NCBI RefSeq assembly: GCF_008180865.1
Contig: NZ_VTEX01000001.1
Location: 1,015,808 to 1,079,807, forward strand
DNA from: Rossellomorea aquimaris
GTDB lineage: Bacteria > Bacillota > Bacilli > Bacillales > Bacillaceae_B
Reading direction: 5' to 3'
Length of the DNA: 64,000 nt
Part shown: piece after piece, positions 38,794 through 47,578 of the stretch
How the letters are laid out: the number at the start of each line of letters is the position of its first letter
Position numbering within the stretch: the stretch's first letter is position 1
Notes under the pieces: model-generated
Databases searched by the model: none
Told to the model about the DNA's origin: nothing
What the model saw: only the letters and a program-made list of their open reading frames with translations
Translations under genes and position numbers: made by a program

Positions 38794-38818
38794 GGAATTA
38801 CGAGGCTTATTTTTTTTT
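38783..38818 (+). terminator. fbpB-like gene terminator
   Basis: AAGCC and GGCTT plus inner GTAA and TTAC form an interrupted stem overlapping the stop codon, followed by a run of T's. Confidence 0.72.
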
Positions 38819-38898
38819 CCCCTGAAATAATACTGCCAATTATTACGCCTATTCTTCCTTCCCATTTTGGTAATCATACTAGTAAGGAGGGGAAGTTT

Positions 38899-39042
38899 AT
38901 GAGTAATTCAAAGGGAAGTCCGAATCATTTTGCACCAAACCATATTGGTACTCAATCAAGAGCAGCAGGCGGAAACAAAGGAAAACAAATGCAAGATAAG
39001 TCAGGTAAGCATGCGCAAGTCATCCAAACTAAGGGTGAATAA
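38899..39042 (+). CDS. sspN: Small acid-soluble spore protein N
   Basis: The 47-residue product contains [20 protein letters not shown] and [10 protein letters not shown], the core of B. subtilis SspN ([29 protein letters not shown]). AAGGAGGGG precedes the ATG, and CATACTA at 38875-38881 is identical to the sigma-G -10 consensus, although close to the ribosome site. tlp follows 81 bases downstream, as in B. subtilis where the two are co-transcribed in the forespore. Confidence 0.92.
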   Translation: MSNSKGSPNHFAPNHIGTQSRAAGGNKGKQMQDKSGKHAQVIQTKGE

Positions 39043-39070
39043 CACTTACCTATGGGACGATAAATGTAAA

Positions 39071-39094
39071 GGGACCGGCCTTAAGGTCCGTCCC
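39071..39094. repeat. Imperfect inverted GGGACGGACC pair between sspN and tlp
   Basis: GGGACCGGCC (39071-39080) and GGTCCGTCCC (39085-39094) flank TTAA. The right arm is an exact copy of the repeated 10-mer; the left is a two-mismatch version. No T run follows. Confidence 0.65.
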
Positions 39095-39122
39095 TCAATT
39101 CAAATAGCAGGAGGAATGAAGG

Positions 39123-39350
39123 ATGGCATGGGATAAACCGAATCCGGATGATCGTAGTGATAATGTAGAGAAGCTTCAAGGCATGGTTCAGCATACGATT
39201 GAGAATATGGAGAAGGCTGAGGAGTCTATGGCTTTCACAGACAGTGAAGAGCAGCTTCAGTCTATTAAAGCGAAGAATGAGCGTCGAAGAGAAAGCCTGG
39301 AAGCTTTCCGTAATGAAATCAAAGACGAGTCTCATCAAACAGAGCAATAA
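39123..39350 (+). CDS. tlp: Small acid-soluble spore protein Tlp
   Basis: The 75-residue protein matches Tlp: KPNPDDRSDNVEKLQGMVQH and ENMEKAEESMAF, then KNERRRESLEAFRNEIKDE. Despite the name thioredoxin-like protein it has no CxxC and is a minor forespore SASP. AGGAGGAATG lies before the ATG. It is co-directional with sspN, with a terminator after it. Confidence 0.93.
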   Translation: MAWDKPNPDDRSDNVEKLQGMVQHTIENMEKAEESMAFTDSEEQLQSIKAKNERRRESLEAFRNEIKDESHQTEQ

Positions 39351-39356
39351 CACCTG

Positions 39357-39407
39357 GAACCCGAACGGAGAAGGCTCTTAAGAGAACCTGTCTGTTCGGG
39401 TTCTTTC
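39357..39407 (+). terminator. tlp terminator
   Basis: GAACCCGAAC and GTTCGGGTTC form a perfect stem extended by GAGA/TCT pairing, then TTTC. Confidence 0.8.
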
Positions 39408-39519
39408 ATCAATAAAACGTTAGCAGGCTTCACTCACTTTTAAGCCTATTTATTCAATGCCATCTCCAATCTATGTTAAAATGAATAAGGATACTGATTA
39501 GATGAAGAGGGTGTAAAGG

Positions 39520-39936
39520 ATGCATATTGCTGAAAAAACCATAGAGGTACGATACGCAGAAACCGATCAAATGGGTGTTGTGTATCATGCGAATTATCTT
39601 GTATGGATGGAATTAGGAAGAACGCAGCTTATAGAAGATCTCGGCTTTAAGTACGCTGATATTGAAAAAGAAGGAATTCTATCTCCAGTTATAGATCTCA
39701 ATGTCAGCTATAAATCACCGGTTCGATACGGTGAAAAAGCGTTTATAAAAACGTGGGTTGAAGAATATGATGGGCTCCGCATTACATATGCTTACGAAAT
39801 CTATAATGGTCAAAACCAGCTTGCCATCACGGGACAATCGAAGCATGTTTGTGTCAAACAGGAAAACTTCCGTCCGATTTCCATCCGTAAACTGTTCCCT
39901 CATTGGCATGAAGCATACGAGAAGGCGAAGAAGTAG
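39520..39936 (+). CDS. yneP: Acyl-CoA thioesterase, hotdog fold (YneP)
   Basis: The 138-residue 4-hydroxybenzoyl-CoA-thioesterase-type protein has the hotdog signature EVRYAETDQMGVVYHANYLVWMELGRT (about residues 9-35) with the catalytic Asp in AETDQMG and HANY after it. It would hydrolyse acyl-CoA in the cytosol. Synteny with tlp and yneQ supports the name. It is 67 bases before yneQ and may be co-transcribed. Confidence 0.88.
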   Translation: MHIAEKTIEVRYAETDQMGVVYHANYLVWMELGRTQLIEDLGFKYADIEKEGILSPVIDLNVSYKSPVRYGEKAFIKTWVEEYDGLRITYAYEIYNGQNQLAITGQSKHVCVKQENFRPISIRKLFPHWHEAYEKAKK

Positions 39937-40002
39937 TGTATACATAATGGAGAGGTCCCTTGAAAAATATTTTAAAGAGGCAAGACGGAAAGGAAGATCT
40001 CC

Positions 40003-40311
40003 ATGGCGTTCGGCTTAACCAAACACGAATTACACGCATGGAAGCAGCGTGTGAAGCGGGGAGAGATTGCCTTTCTCACTCACTATTGGCTAGATGACCG
40101 ATTTCCTCATGCACGATCTGTCACGAAAGTGGGCTGCTGTGATCTCGATGCATTAACTCAGTGGGGAGATAAGTACGGGTTGAAAAAAGAATGGATCCAT
40201 GAGAGGGAAGACGGTTTTCCTCATTTCGATCTACTGGGAGATATTCAATATGACATTCTTCATAAAGAGGGGCTCGACGACCATATCTCACGCTTCCTTA
40301 AAAGTAAATAA
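40003..40311 (+). CDS. yneQ: Conserved protein YneQ
   Basis: The 102-residue soluble protein, LTKHELHAWKQRVKRGEIAFLTHYWLDDRFPHARSVTKVGCCDLDAL and onwards, corresponds by sequence and position to B. subtilis YneQ. His, Trp and paired Cys residues (GCCDLD) are conserved-looking but no function is known. A GGAAGATCTCC stretch before the ATG gives a weak ribosome site. The gene follows yneP and ends in a hairpin shared with the convergent yneR. Confidence 0.8.
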   Translation: MAFGLTKHELHAWKQRVKRGEIAFLTHYWLDDRFPHARSVTKVGCCDLDALTQWGDKYGLKKEWIHEREDGFPHFDLLGDIQYDILHKEGLDDHISRFLKSK

Positions 40312-40313
40312 TA

Positions 40314-40333
40314 AGGCTGGCGAATGCCAGCCT
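40314..40333. terminator. yneQ/yneR convergent hairpin
   Basis: AGGCTGGC-GAAT-GCCAGCCT, a perfect 8-bp stem with a tetraloop; pyrimidines follow on the plus strand. Confidence 0.75.
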
Positions 40334-40346
40334 CTTCCATGAAACG

Positions 40347-40637
40347 TTACTTCTTGTACTCATATGAAGGTTCTTGAAGCTTATCGTCAAACTCGACGTA
40401 TAAATCATGACCATCAAAAAACCATAAATCTCTCTCTTCAATAAAAAATTCCCTGTTCTCGATTTCAATTCGTTCACCGAGATCAACCGGTTCGTCTTTA
40501 TTCACTCCTAATGAAAAACTATCATGCAGAGGACTGGAACCTCCATAGCGTACATAAAAACGAACTTGATCGCCTTCCTCTACAAGCATTTCGTTCATAA
40601 ACCACGTTAGGGCTTCTTTTGAAATATGTATCTTCAT
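40347..40637 (-). CDS. yneR: HesB/IscA-like protein YneR
   Basis: The 96-residue protein, MKIHISKEALTWFMNEMLVEEGDQVRFYVRYGGSS and onwards, has the HesB-like beta fold but no cysteines in the metal positions, as in B. subtilis YneR. It is therefore unlikely to be an Fe-S carrier. ATG 40637 follows AAAGGAGTC; the open frame to 40682 lacks a ribosome site. It is convergent with yneQ, as in B. subtilis. Confidence 0.82.
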   Translation of the reverse strand: MKIHISKEALTWFMNEMLVEEGDQVRFYVRYGGSSPLHDSFSLGVNKDEPVDLGERIEIENREFFIEERDLWFFDGHDLYVEFDDKLQEPSYEYKK

Positions 40638-40766
40638 CGATGAGACTCCTTTCTCTACAGGTATTCCTCCAGAGTGTTTCATGTTTCTTTACAAAGAAGG
40701 TTTCATTTCATATTATATACATAGAAAAGAAGGAACATCTACTAATACGCATAAAGGATGAGATGA

Positions 40767-41027
40767 ATGAATACACAAGCATTATTATACTACATAGGTG
40801 CATTTATATTTGGCGGATTAAGTGTATTGACTTTCCTGCAATTACACGATGCGAAATATCAGATTGAAGCCGGCACCTTTATTATCATTGCTGCTCTCAT
40901 TTATTATGGGATGGTCACTCTATTTTTTAAGGGCAGCCGTAAAACTTTCTTGATGGCCAACGCCTTATTGGCTGTATTAGCTCTTGGAGGCATATTCTTT
41001 AATTCATTGCTATTCGGTGGACATTAA
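40767..41027 (+). CDS. Small three-helix membrane protein, hypothetical
   Basis: The 86-residue protein has three hydrophobic segments (about residues 6-25, 36-54 and 61-82) and few polar residues. AAAGGATGAGATG gives a ribosome site before the ATG. It has a terminator of its own and lies between yneR and the CapA-like gene. No family is recognised. Confidence 0.68.
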   Translation: MNTQALLYYIGAFIFGGLSVLTFLQLHDAKYQIEAGTFIIIAALIYYGMVTLFFKGSRKTFLMANALLAVLALGGIFFNSLLFGGH

Positions 41028-41061
41028 AAAACGAGCTTCCCGTAGTGGAGGCTCGTTTTTT
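41028..41061. terminator. Terminator after the small membrane protein gene
   Basis: AAAAAACGAGC and GCTCGTTTTTT arms with an inner stem; usable on both strands between convergent genes. Confidence 0.85.
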
Positions 41062-41133
41062 TCAACTTAGAAAATTAAGGTGTTAACACATGTCTAGATG
41101 ACTTTAGAAATGTCACCTTCAGCCGGCCTCAAA

Positions 41134-42309
41134 TTATTCAGGCAGGCCATTCACCATATGCGAGACCATTTCTTCTTCTGAATAACCAATCAGCCCATTC
41201 TTCTTAGCAAACTCCAGAGGGTAGATTCGGTAGTTATTGTAATGATTTTCTGAAACAAAGGTTGGCTGAAATTCAATGGAAGGGTACGCAATCTTGGAAC
41301 TTCCCGGCTTCATCGTTTTTTCTACTTGAACCGTAACCATTCCTCCAATATCTTTGAAATCATCTTTCTGTCCTGAAAGAAAATTCCCTAATGAATAGAT
41401 TACTACAGCATCCCTGCCATCGCTCGTTTTGTATGTTTGGATTGGCTGCAGAACGTGTGGATGATGGCCAAAAATGATATCAACACCATTTTCCGTTAAC
41501 ACATTTGCCAGTCTTTCCTGTTCCTCAGTAGGGAAGCGTTGGTACTCATTTCCCCAATGCAAACTCAATACGACTAAATCAACCTTCATACTTTTAGCTT
41601 TCTTGACTTCTTGAATCATGTTTTGCTCATCGATTAGATTGACTAAATAGTCTTTCCCTTTTGGCACAGGGATGCCATTTGTTCCATATGTGTATGAAAG
41701 CAGGGCAAAATTGATTCCATTTACATTGAAGGTACGAATTCGCTCCTTGTCTTCCTTACTTTTAAATGCACCCACATATGTCATGGATATCTTCTCATAA
41801 TAGTCGATTGCACTCAGAAGACCTTTTTCGCCTTGATCCAATGAATGATTATTGGCGGTCGTGACAGCATCCACCCCCACGTCTTGTAAAGATTTCACAA
41901 TCTCTTTCGGACTATTGAAGAGCGGGTAACTGGAAACGCCAAGTTCCACTCCAGCCGGGGTTGATTCCTGATTTGCAATTAGAAAATCAGGGGCAGCCAG
42001 CATGTCCTTTATAGGTGCAAACATAGGGCTGAAGTTATACCCATTTTCATCTTTTGCATCATTATATACTGTATCATGGAGAAGAATATCTCCGATGGCG
42101 GCAAGTGTTGCATTAGACTTTATCGATTTCCCTGAAGCTTGAACTTCTTTTGTTGTATGAAGCAAAGAGGAGAGGTTCTTATTCTGTTCTCCTTCAGCAG
42201 AGGTGTTCCAGTCTGCATATTGCTTATTTACAAGAAACCCGATCACTAAGAGTAAAGGAACACAAAGGAATACTCCTATCATTATTCGCTTTTTATTCAT
42301 ATTCATCAT
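41134..42309 (-). CDS. CapA family protein (poly-gamma-glutamate synthesis PgsA-like metallophosphatase fold)
   Basis: The 391-residue exported or membrane-anchored protein has a basic N-terminus, one hydrophobic segment (about residues 8-26) and a CapA domain. Landmarks are LAAIGDILLHDTVYNDA, FLIANQESTPAG, VDAVTTANNHSLDQGEKGL, VLSLHWGNEYQRFP and IFGHHPHVLQPIQ, the metal-site set of a calcineurin-like fold. No pgsB/pgsC lies nearby, so a capsule role is not proven. ATG 42309 overlaps the AAAGGATG site; ATG 42300, three codons further in, may be the real start. Confidence 0.87.
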   Translation of the reverse strand: MMNMNKKRIMIGVFLCVPLLLVIGFLVNKQYADWNTSAEGEQNKNLSSLLHTTKEVQASGKSIKSNATLAAIGDILLHDTVYNDAKDENGYNFSPMFAPIKDMLAAPDFLIANQESTPAGVELGVSSYPLFNSPKEIVKSLQDVGVDAVTTANNHSLDQGEKGLLSAIDYYEKISMTYVGAFKSKEDKERIRTFNVNGINFALLSYTYGTNGIPVPKGKDYLVNLIDEQNMIQEVKKAKSMKVDLVVLSLHWGNEYQRFPTEEQERLANVLTENGVDIIFGHHPHVLQPIQTYKTSDGRDAVVIYSLGNFLSGQKDDFKDIGGMVTVQVEKTMKPGSSKIAYPSIEFQPTFVSENHYNNYRIYPLEFAKKNGLIGYSEEEMVSHMVNGLPE

Positions 42310-42506
42310 CCTTTATATATACACTACCTCTATTTTACAAAATAACAGGGGAAAGCGGGACATATTTATGAAAATATTGAGGAATATTCTCGTATTTTTG
42401 TGAAATTTGAATTATTTCGTTCAATCATGATCATATTTGTCTTTTTATATCCATCATCTTTCTCAAAGGGATGGAAGGCTATACCTATTTGATTTTCTAG
42501 CACCAT

Positions 42507-42580
42507 AAAAAAAAGCCACCTCTACAGCCAGAAACTCTCCAATAGAATAAGGGAGAGTCTGTCTCTTAGGTCGCTTTTTT
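42507..42580 (-). terminator. plsY terminator hairpin
   Basis: Outer arms AAAAAAGC and GCTTTTTT with inner ACTCTCC/GGGAGAGT pairing form a branched hairpin just after plsY on the minus strand. Confidence 0.7.
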
Positions 42581-42581
42581 A

Positions 42582-43169
42582 TTAGAGCCACTTGATTTTA
42601 GGTTCCGTTTTGTTTTTGATTCGGACAATATTCGCACGATGTCTATAAACAACGAAAATGGTCAGGATTCCTACGACAATAATGAGTGGTATATCTCCTG
42701 TGAAGATTGAGTACGTAAAGGCGAGCACTGCTGCTATCATAGAAGAGAGTGATACATACTTGGTTGCATACAAGCAAATAAAAAAGACTGCCAGTAAAAT
42801 TAAAAATAAGATGTAATTATAGCCCAGAAGAACACCCGCAGAGGTTGCTACCGCTTTTCCTCCTCTAAAGTTTGCAAACACGGGATACATATGACCAATC
42901 ACAGCAAATACCCCAGCCAATAACATATGTACATCACTTTCAAATAGCAAAGGTAAGAGAGTGGCTACCGTTCCTTTTAAAATATCCATGATAGTGACAA
43001 TCATCCCGGCCTTCACACCCAAGGTTCTGAACGTGTTGGTTCCGCCAAGGTTTCCACTCCCGTGCTCACGGATGTCTTTTCCGTAGAATGTCTTCCCAAT
43101 CAGTAACCCTGAAGGGATGGAGCCTAATAAATAAGCTAATACAAGTATAAGGGCAAAAATCATCATCAC
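42582..43169 (-). CDS. plsY: Acyl-phosphate:glycerol-3-phosphate acyltransferase PlsY
   Basis: The 195-residue membrane enzyme makes lysophosphatidic acid from acyl-phosphate and glycerol-3-phosphate. All three family motifs are present: [10 protein letters not shown] (about residues 16-25), the glycine-rich [14 protein letters not shown] (about 38-51) and [17 protein letters not shown] (about 103-119). Five membrane segments are predicted. It corresponds to B. subtilis yneS, but there it is next to yneT, whereas here about 4.4 kb of transporter genes lie between. Confidence 0.95.
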   Translation of the reverse strand: MMMIFALILVLAYLLGSIPSGLLIGKTFYGKDIREHGSGNLGGTNTFRTLGVKAGMIVTIMDILKGTVATLLPLLFESDVHMLLAGVFAVIGHMYPVFANFRGGKAVATSAGVLLGYNYILFLILLAVFFICLYATKYVSLSSMIAAVLAFTYSIFTGDIPLIIVVGILTIFVVYRHRANIVRIKNKTEPKIKWL

Positions 43170-43361
43170 TGCTCCTTTTAAATAACTAATCCGTTCTTAT
43201 TTTAACATGTTTTCCATAGGATGGGGAGAAAATAAGCAAAAAAATTAGTACCTGTTCATAAAAGTAGATAATATCTTTTATTACACTTAAAACTGATTCA
43301 CAAAGTGAGAAGTATGTTAAAATAAACACACTTTACATAGTTGAAATGAAGGTGTACACAT

Positions 43362-44660
43362 ATGCAATTACTTTTATCGGCGTTTCAATGGGTGGCCTTT
43401 ATGATCGCAGGCTCAATTGCCGCTCCCATTGCCATAGCTGACTTGTTTCAATTGTCTCAAGCAGATACGGCAGGGTTCATTCAGCGGACCATCTTTGTAT
43501 TAGGAGCCGCCAGTCTTATCCAAGCATTGGTTGGTCATAAACTTCCCATTAATGAAGGACCGGCTGGACTGTGGTGGGGAGTTTTCGCCATCTATGCAGG
43601 TTTTTCAGGAACCCTTTACAACAGTCACGAAGAAGTGCTGACCGTTTTACAAGGGGGGATGATTGTTAGCGGTGTGATTTTCTTTATTCTGTCTGCAACA
43701 GGACTACTAAAGAAATTATCATCTTTATTTACACCAGCGATTACATTTATTTACTTAATGCTTTTGATTCTCCAATTAAGCGGATCTTTTATCAAAGGGA
43801 TGTTCGGGATACAGCATGAAGGACAATCCCTTCAGCCATTTGTCTTATTAGGAAGTATCATAACCATCCTTTTGGCATTATACTTTTCCGGTCATAAACG
43901 AAAGTGGATCCAACAGTACTCCATTATTCTTGCCCTCATCTCGGGCTGGCTAGTCTTCATTCTCATGGGACTGAGTGAAAGCGTGACTGTTTCTGACAGC
44001 TGGTTTACATTACCGGATATGTTCGTCTTTGGAGCACCTGTATTCGATACCGGTGTCATTGTGACATCCATTTTCATTACATTCTTGTTAACGACCAATA
44101 TGATTGCTTCCATTCGAGTGATGGAAGAAGTTATGAAGGCAAAGGGGCAGCCCACATATGAAAGGTTTACGAAGAGCGGCTTTGCTTCGGGACTGAATCA
44201 GCTGTTCGGTGGAATATTCTCAGCCATTGGATCTGTACCCATTTCCGGGTCTGCCGGGTTTGTTGCCGCTACAGGGATGTACTCGATTATTCCCTTTATC
44301 CTTGGGAGTGCGATCATTATGATCATCAGTCTGATCCCAAAAGTAATGAACCTATTCGCAAGTCTTCCAGCTCCGGTTGGCTATGCCGTTACAACGGTCA
44401 TCTTCATCAAAATGGTCGGCCTTGCCCTCGGAGAGTACAGAAAAGAAGAGAACGTCGAAAGAATTCATTTTGTCGCAGGCATCTCTCTCATTATAGGGGT
44501 AGGAGCCATGTTTGTGCCCCCATCCGCTTTTAAAGACATGCCTGTAGTGGTCGCCTCCATATTGAACAATGGATTGATACTCGGAACCATCACAGGAATC
44601 ATCGTAGAACAATATATTCTGTTTAAGAACAAACATCACACTGAAGCCAGCAAACAATAG
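43362..44660 (+). CDS. Purine/pyrimidine permease, NCS2 family
   Basis: The 432-residue carrier has about twelve membrane segments and NCS2 features: NEGPAGLWWGVFAIYAGF (about residues 66-83), TTNMIASIRVMEE and SGSAGFVAATGM near residue 300 (the QxxP/NATxxGR-like region). It resembles the YwdJ-type branch more than PbuX or UraA. The substrate (a nucleobase) is not resolved. No guanine or PreQ1 riboswitch is visible upstream. It has a GAAGGTG ribosome site and is a single-gene insertion relative to B. subtilis synteny. Confidence 0.8.
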   Translation: MQLLLSAFQWVAFMIAGSIAAPIAIADLFQLSQADTAGFIQRTIFVLGAASLIQALVGHKLPINEGPAGLWWGVFAIYAGFSGTLYNSHEEVLTVLQGGMIVSGVIFFILSATGLLKKLSSLFTPAITFIYLMLLILQLSGSFIKGMFGIQHEGQSLQPFVLLGSIITILLALYFSGHKRKWIQQYSIILALISGWLVFILMGLSESVTVSDSWFTLPDMFVFGAPVFDTGVIVTSIFITFLLTTNMIASIRVMEEVMKAKGQPTYERFTKSGFASGLNQLFGGIFSAIGSVPISGSAGFVAATGMYSIIPFILGSAIIMIISLIPKVMNLFASLPAPVGYAVTTVIFIKMVGLALGEYRKEENVERIHFVAGISLIIGVGAMFVPPSAFKDMPVVVASILNNGLILGTITGIIVEQYILFKNKHHTEASKQ

Positions 44661-44680
44661 TTTGCTGGCTTTTTCTTGTC
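44646..44680 (+). terminator. NCS2 permease terminator
   Basis: AGCCAGCAAAC and GTTTGCTGGCT arms overlapping the stop codon, followed by TTTTC. Confidence 0.88.
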
Positions 44681-44750
44681 TTTTACAGCAAGAAGTATCT
44701 TGTATGAGGAATCCACATTATTCATACACTAAAGCAACAAAGGCAATTTC

Positions 44751-44796
44751 TTGGACAACATGTTTACCTTTTGTATAATGAGGGTAACCCTTCTAT
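44751..44796 (+). promoter_or_regulatory. Promoter and candidate operator of the quaternary-amine ABC operon
   Basis: TTGGAC (44751-44756), 17 bases and TATAAT (44774-44779) form a strong sigma-A promoter. TTACC and GGTAA flank the -10 as a small inverted repeat (about 44764-44787), a plausible MarR/GbsR-type operator site. Confidence 0.65.
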
Positions 44797-44835
44797 GTTT
44801 AGAAAATTTTCTCAGTTCATAAAGCAGGTGGAAAA

Positions 44836-45813
44836 ATGATTGAATTTAAGAATGTAACGAAAGTCTACGAAGATGGTACAGAAGCCATAAAGGGTATCAA
44901 CCTGACGATTCCAAAAGGAAAACTTGTTGCCTTGATCGGACCAAGCGGATGTGGGAAAACGACCACGATGAAAATGATCAATAAGCTCATTTCTCCATCC
45001 AGCGGAACGATTCTCATTAATGGTAAAGATACTTCCCAAACCGATGAAGTGGAGCTCAGGCGTAATATCGGCTATGTCATACAGCGCATAGGATTGCTTC
45101 CACACATGACAATCGAAGAGAACATTAGCCTGATTCCCCGTTTAAAAGGATGGAAGAAGGAACAATATGAAGGCCGGGTTGATGAGCTTCTAAATCTAGT
45201 CGGACTTGAACCTAAAGTGTATCGTAAACGATACCCGCTTGAGCTCAGTGGTGGACAACAGCAACGGGTTGGCGTCATTCGTGCCCTGGCAGCTGAACCG
45301 CCTATCATTCTGATGGATGAACCTTTCAGTGCCCTTGACCCGATCAGCCGGGAGCAGCTTCAGGATGAATTGAAAAGCATTCAAAATACAATACATAAAA
45401 CGATCGTGTTTGTCACACATGATATTGATGAAGCGTTAAAGATCGCGGATGAGATTGCAGTGATGCGTGATGGAGAAATTGAACAGATCGCTACCCCATC
45501 AGAGCTTTTGTCCCAACCTGCAAATGAATTCGTTCGGGCATTTATCGGTGAGGACCGCCTGAACGCTCGACAAACTCAGATGCAAGTAATCGACATGATG
45601 GAAGACAATACAAATTACGTGCACTATGAAGAATCGGAATATACTTTGATACCTTATGACGCTACGGTCCAGGAAGCTGCAAGAATACTACTTGAGACTG
45701 GAAAACCCTATCTCATGGTCATTAAAGACGGCAAAAAGACAGGAAGCGTCACGGCCAGAGGGATTCTTCGTGCAGTAGCCTCGGAAGGGAAAAAGGAGGC
45801 ACGTTCGGTATGA
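44836..45813 (+). CDS. Quaternary amine-type ABC importer, ATP-binding protein with CBS region (OpuCA/EgtV-like)
   Basis: The 325-residue ATPase has Walker A GPSGCGKTTT (about residues 35-44), Q-loop VIQRIGLLPHMT, ABC signature LSGGQQQRVG and Walker B ILMDEPFSALDP. A C-terminal CBS-like region (about 255-315, ending in TGSVTARGILRAV) is typical of OpuA/OpuC ATPases that sense ionic strength or nucleotides. Its TGA overlaps the next ATG by four bases. It energises import with the two downstream products. Confidence 0.92.
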   Translation: MIEFKNVTKVYEDGTEAIKGINLTIPKGKLVALIGPSGCGKTTTMKMINKLISPSSGTILINGKDTSQTDEVELRRNIGYVIQRIGLLPHMTIEENISLIPRLKGWKKEQYEGRVDELLNLVGLEPKVYRKRYPLELSGGQQQRVGVIRALAAEPPIILMDEPFSALDPISREQLQDELKSIQNTIHKTIVFVTHDIDEALKIADEIAVMRDGEIEQIATPSELLSQPANEFVRAFIGEDRLNARQTQMQVIDMMEDNTNYVHYEESEYTLIPYDATVQEAARILLETGKPYLMVIKDGKKTGSVTARGILRAVASEGKKEARSV

Positions 45814-46466
45814 ATACATTTTCGCTATTGTTTATCAACACCATTTCAAATCGCTCGGATGCCATCTTAAACGGATTATTTGAGCACCTGTATTTATCAT
45901 TCGTATCCATTTTCATAGCAATTGCCATCTCTTTGCCGCTGGGTATATACATATCACGAAAAAAGCAAACAGCTGAATTCTATATCGGAATAACAGCCAT
46001 TTTCCAAACCATCCCCAGCTTAGCACTATTTGGTTTCCTCATTCCCCTATTAGGTACAGGCAGTATCACAGCGATTATTGCTCTGACCGTATATGCACTC
46101 TTACCGATTCTCAGGAACACGTACACAGGGATCATCGGTGTTGATGAGGGAGTCATAGAAGCCGGCAGAGGGATGGGGATGACAAACTCACAGCTTCTGT
46201 TTAAAGTGGAGCTTCCTCTCGCCCTGCCGTTCATTATGGCGGGTATCAGAACCGCAACTGTCTTAACGGTGGGAGTCGCGACGCTTGCAACCTTTGTAGG
46301 CGCGGGGGGACTAGGTGATCTCATTTACCGGGGACTATCCACCTGGAATAATTCTTTAGTACTTGCAGGGGCTATTCCTGCTGCCTTACTTGCACTTTCT
46401 TTCGACTTTTTATTAAAGCTTCTTGAAAGAATGACAACACCTAAAGGATTAAAAGCACGGAAATAA
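45810..46466 (+). CDS. Quaternary amine-type ABC importer, permease
   Basis: The 218-residue permease has five to six membrane helices and the OpuCB/ProW-type loop EAGRGMGMTNSQLLFKVELPLALPFIMAGIRTA, which contacts the ATPase. It is translationally coupled to the ATPase gene (ATGA overlap). Only one permease gene is present, so the channel should be a homodimer, unlike B. subtilis OpuC, which uses OpuCB and OpuCD. The nearest alternatives are EgtUV-like or single-permease OpuF-like systems. Confidence 0.9.
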   Translation: MNTFSLLFINTISNRSDAILNGLFEHLYLSFVSIFIAIAISLPLGIYISRKKQTAEFYIGITAIFQTIPSLALFGFLIPLLGTGSITAIIALTVYALLPILRNTYTGIIGVDEGVIEAGRGMGMTNSQLLFKVELPLALPFIMAGIRTATVLTVGVATLATFVGAGGLGDLIYRGLSTWNNSLVLAGAIPAALLALSFDFLLKLLERMTTPKGLKARK

Positions 46467-46489
46467 AGCATATTCAAAGGAGAGTAAGA

Positions 46490-47389
46490 ATGAAAAAGAT
46501 ATTAAAACCATTTATATTATTAATTGCCCTATCCTTCGTGATCTCAGGTTGCGGAAACGGTGGGGGGAAAGACACCATTACGGTTTCAGGCAAGATGTGG
46601 ACTGAACAGTTTATTTTAACGCAAATGATGGCTGAACTTCTCAAAGAGAAAACAGACCTGGATGTTAAAGTGGAAGAAGGACTGGGGGAAGTATCGATTT
46701 TGACGCCCGCTCTTGAAAAAGGTGACATCGACGTATATATCGAGTACACAGGAACCGGACTCGAAGCGGTGTTAAAAGAGCAGGCGAAGGAAGGGGCTTC
46801 AGCTGAAGAAATTCTATCTCAAGTCCGTAAAGGATACGAAGAAAAATTCAATGTGACATGGTTAAAACCACTGGGATTCGAGAACACGTATACCCTTGCT
46901 TATACTCAAGATCAGGACTTTGATGCCAAAACGTTCTCTGACCTTGTTCCCCTTTCGAAAGATTTAAGCTTTGGTGCGCCGCATCAATTCTACGAACGTG
47001 AAGGTGATGGGTACGATGCATTTGCAGAGGCATACGGTTACGAATTCAAAGCGAAAGAAAGCTTTGACCCGAACATTATGTATGAAGCAGTGAAGAACGG
47101 AGATGTAGATATTATTCCGGCCTTTACAACCGATGGAAGAATACAACGTTACAATCTCAAAACGACTACGGATGACAAAGGATTCTTCCCACCCTATGAT
47201 GCTGCTCCTATCATCCGTCAGGAAGTTCTGGAAGAGCATCCTGAAGTAGAAGAAGTCCTGAATGAATTAGCAGGACAAATTTCTGAGGAAGAGATGAGTG
47301 AGATGAATGCCAAGGTGGATATGGATAAACAAGATCCCAAAGATGTAGCGCGTGAATTTCTCCTATCCAAGGGATTAATTGAAGAGTAA
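46490..47389 (+). CDS. Substrate-binding lipoprotein of the quaternary amine-type ABC importer
   Basis: The 299-residue lipoprotein has a signal peptide and lipobox ISGC (Cys21), followed by an OpuAC/OpuCC-type type II binding domain: SGKMWTEQFILTQMMAELL, DVYIEYTGTGLEAVL, PDAFTTDGRI-like AFTTDGRIQRYNLK, and PPYDAAPIIRQEVL. The Tyr-rich cage suits a trimethylammonium compound such as betaine, choline, carnitine or ergothioneine. AAAGGAGAG precedes the ATG, 24 bases after the permease. A terminator follows. Confidence 0.9.
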   Translation: MKKILKPFILLIALSFVISGCGNGGGKDTITVSGKMWTEQFILTQMMAELLKEKTDLDVKVEEGLGEVSILTPALEKGDIDVYIEYTGTGLEAVLKEQAKEGASAEEILSQVRKGYEEKFNVTWLKPLGFENTYTLAYTQDQDFDAKTFSDLVPLSKDLSFGAPHQFYEREGDGYDAFAEAYGYEFKAKESFDPNIMYEAVKNGDVDIIPAFTTDGRIQRYNLKTTTDDKGFFPPYDAAPIIRQEVLEEHPEVEEVLNELAGQISEEEMSEMNAKVDMDKQDPKDVAREFLLSKGLIEE

Positions 47390-47397
47390 ACGATCAA

Positions 47398-47452
47398 GAA
47401 GTGTCAGAAAGGATTAGGAGTAGCAACACGTCCTTTGTCCCTCTGACACTTC
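47398..47452 (+). terminator. ABC operon terminator-like hairpin
   Basis: GAAGTGTCAGA and TCTGACACTTC form a perfect 11-bp stem with an inner AAAGGA/TCCTTT pairing. Confidence 0.75.
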
Positions 47453-47578
47453 ATTCTGTTTAGATGAATTTATAAAATTTTGAAAAATTAAAGGGAAATA
47501 TGATATAAAAGAAGAATAGGTCTTAAGGAACAGTCAAGAATGAATGGATAAGGAACGATGAAGGAGTTGTAAGCATCT

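Noticed and set aside
43170..43361. Purine riboswitch upstream of the NCS2 permease
   Set aside because: No conserved purine-riboswitch core or terminator/antiterminator pair is visible.
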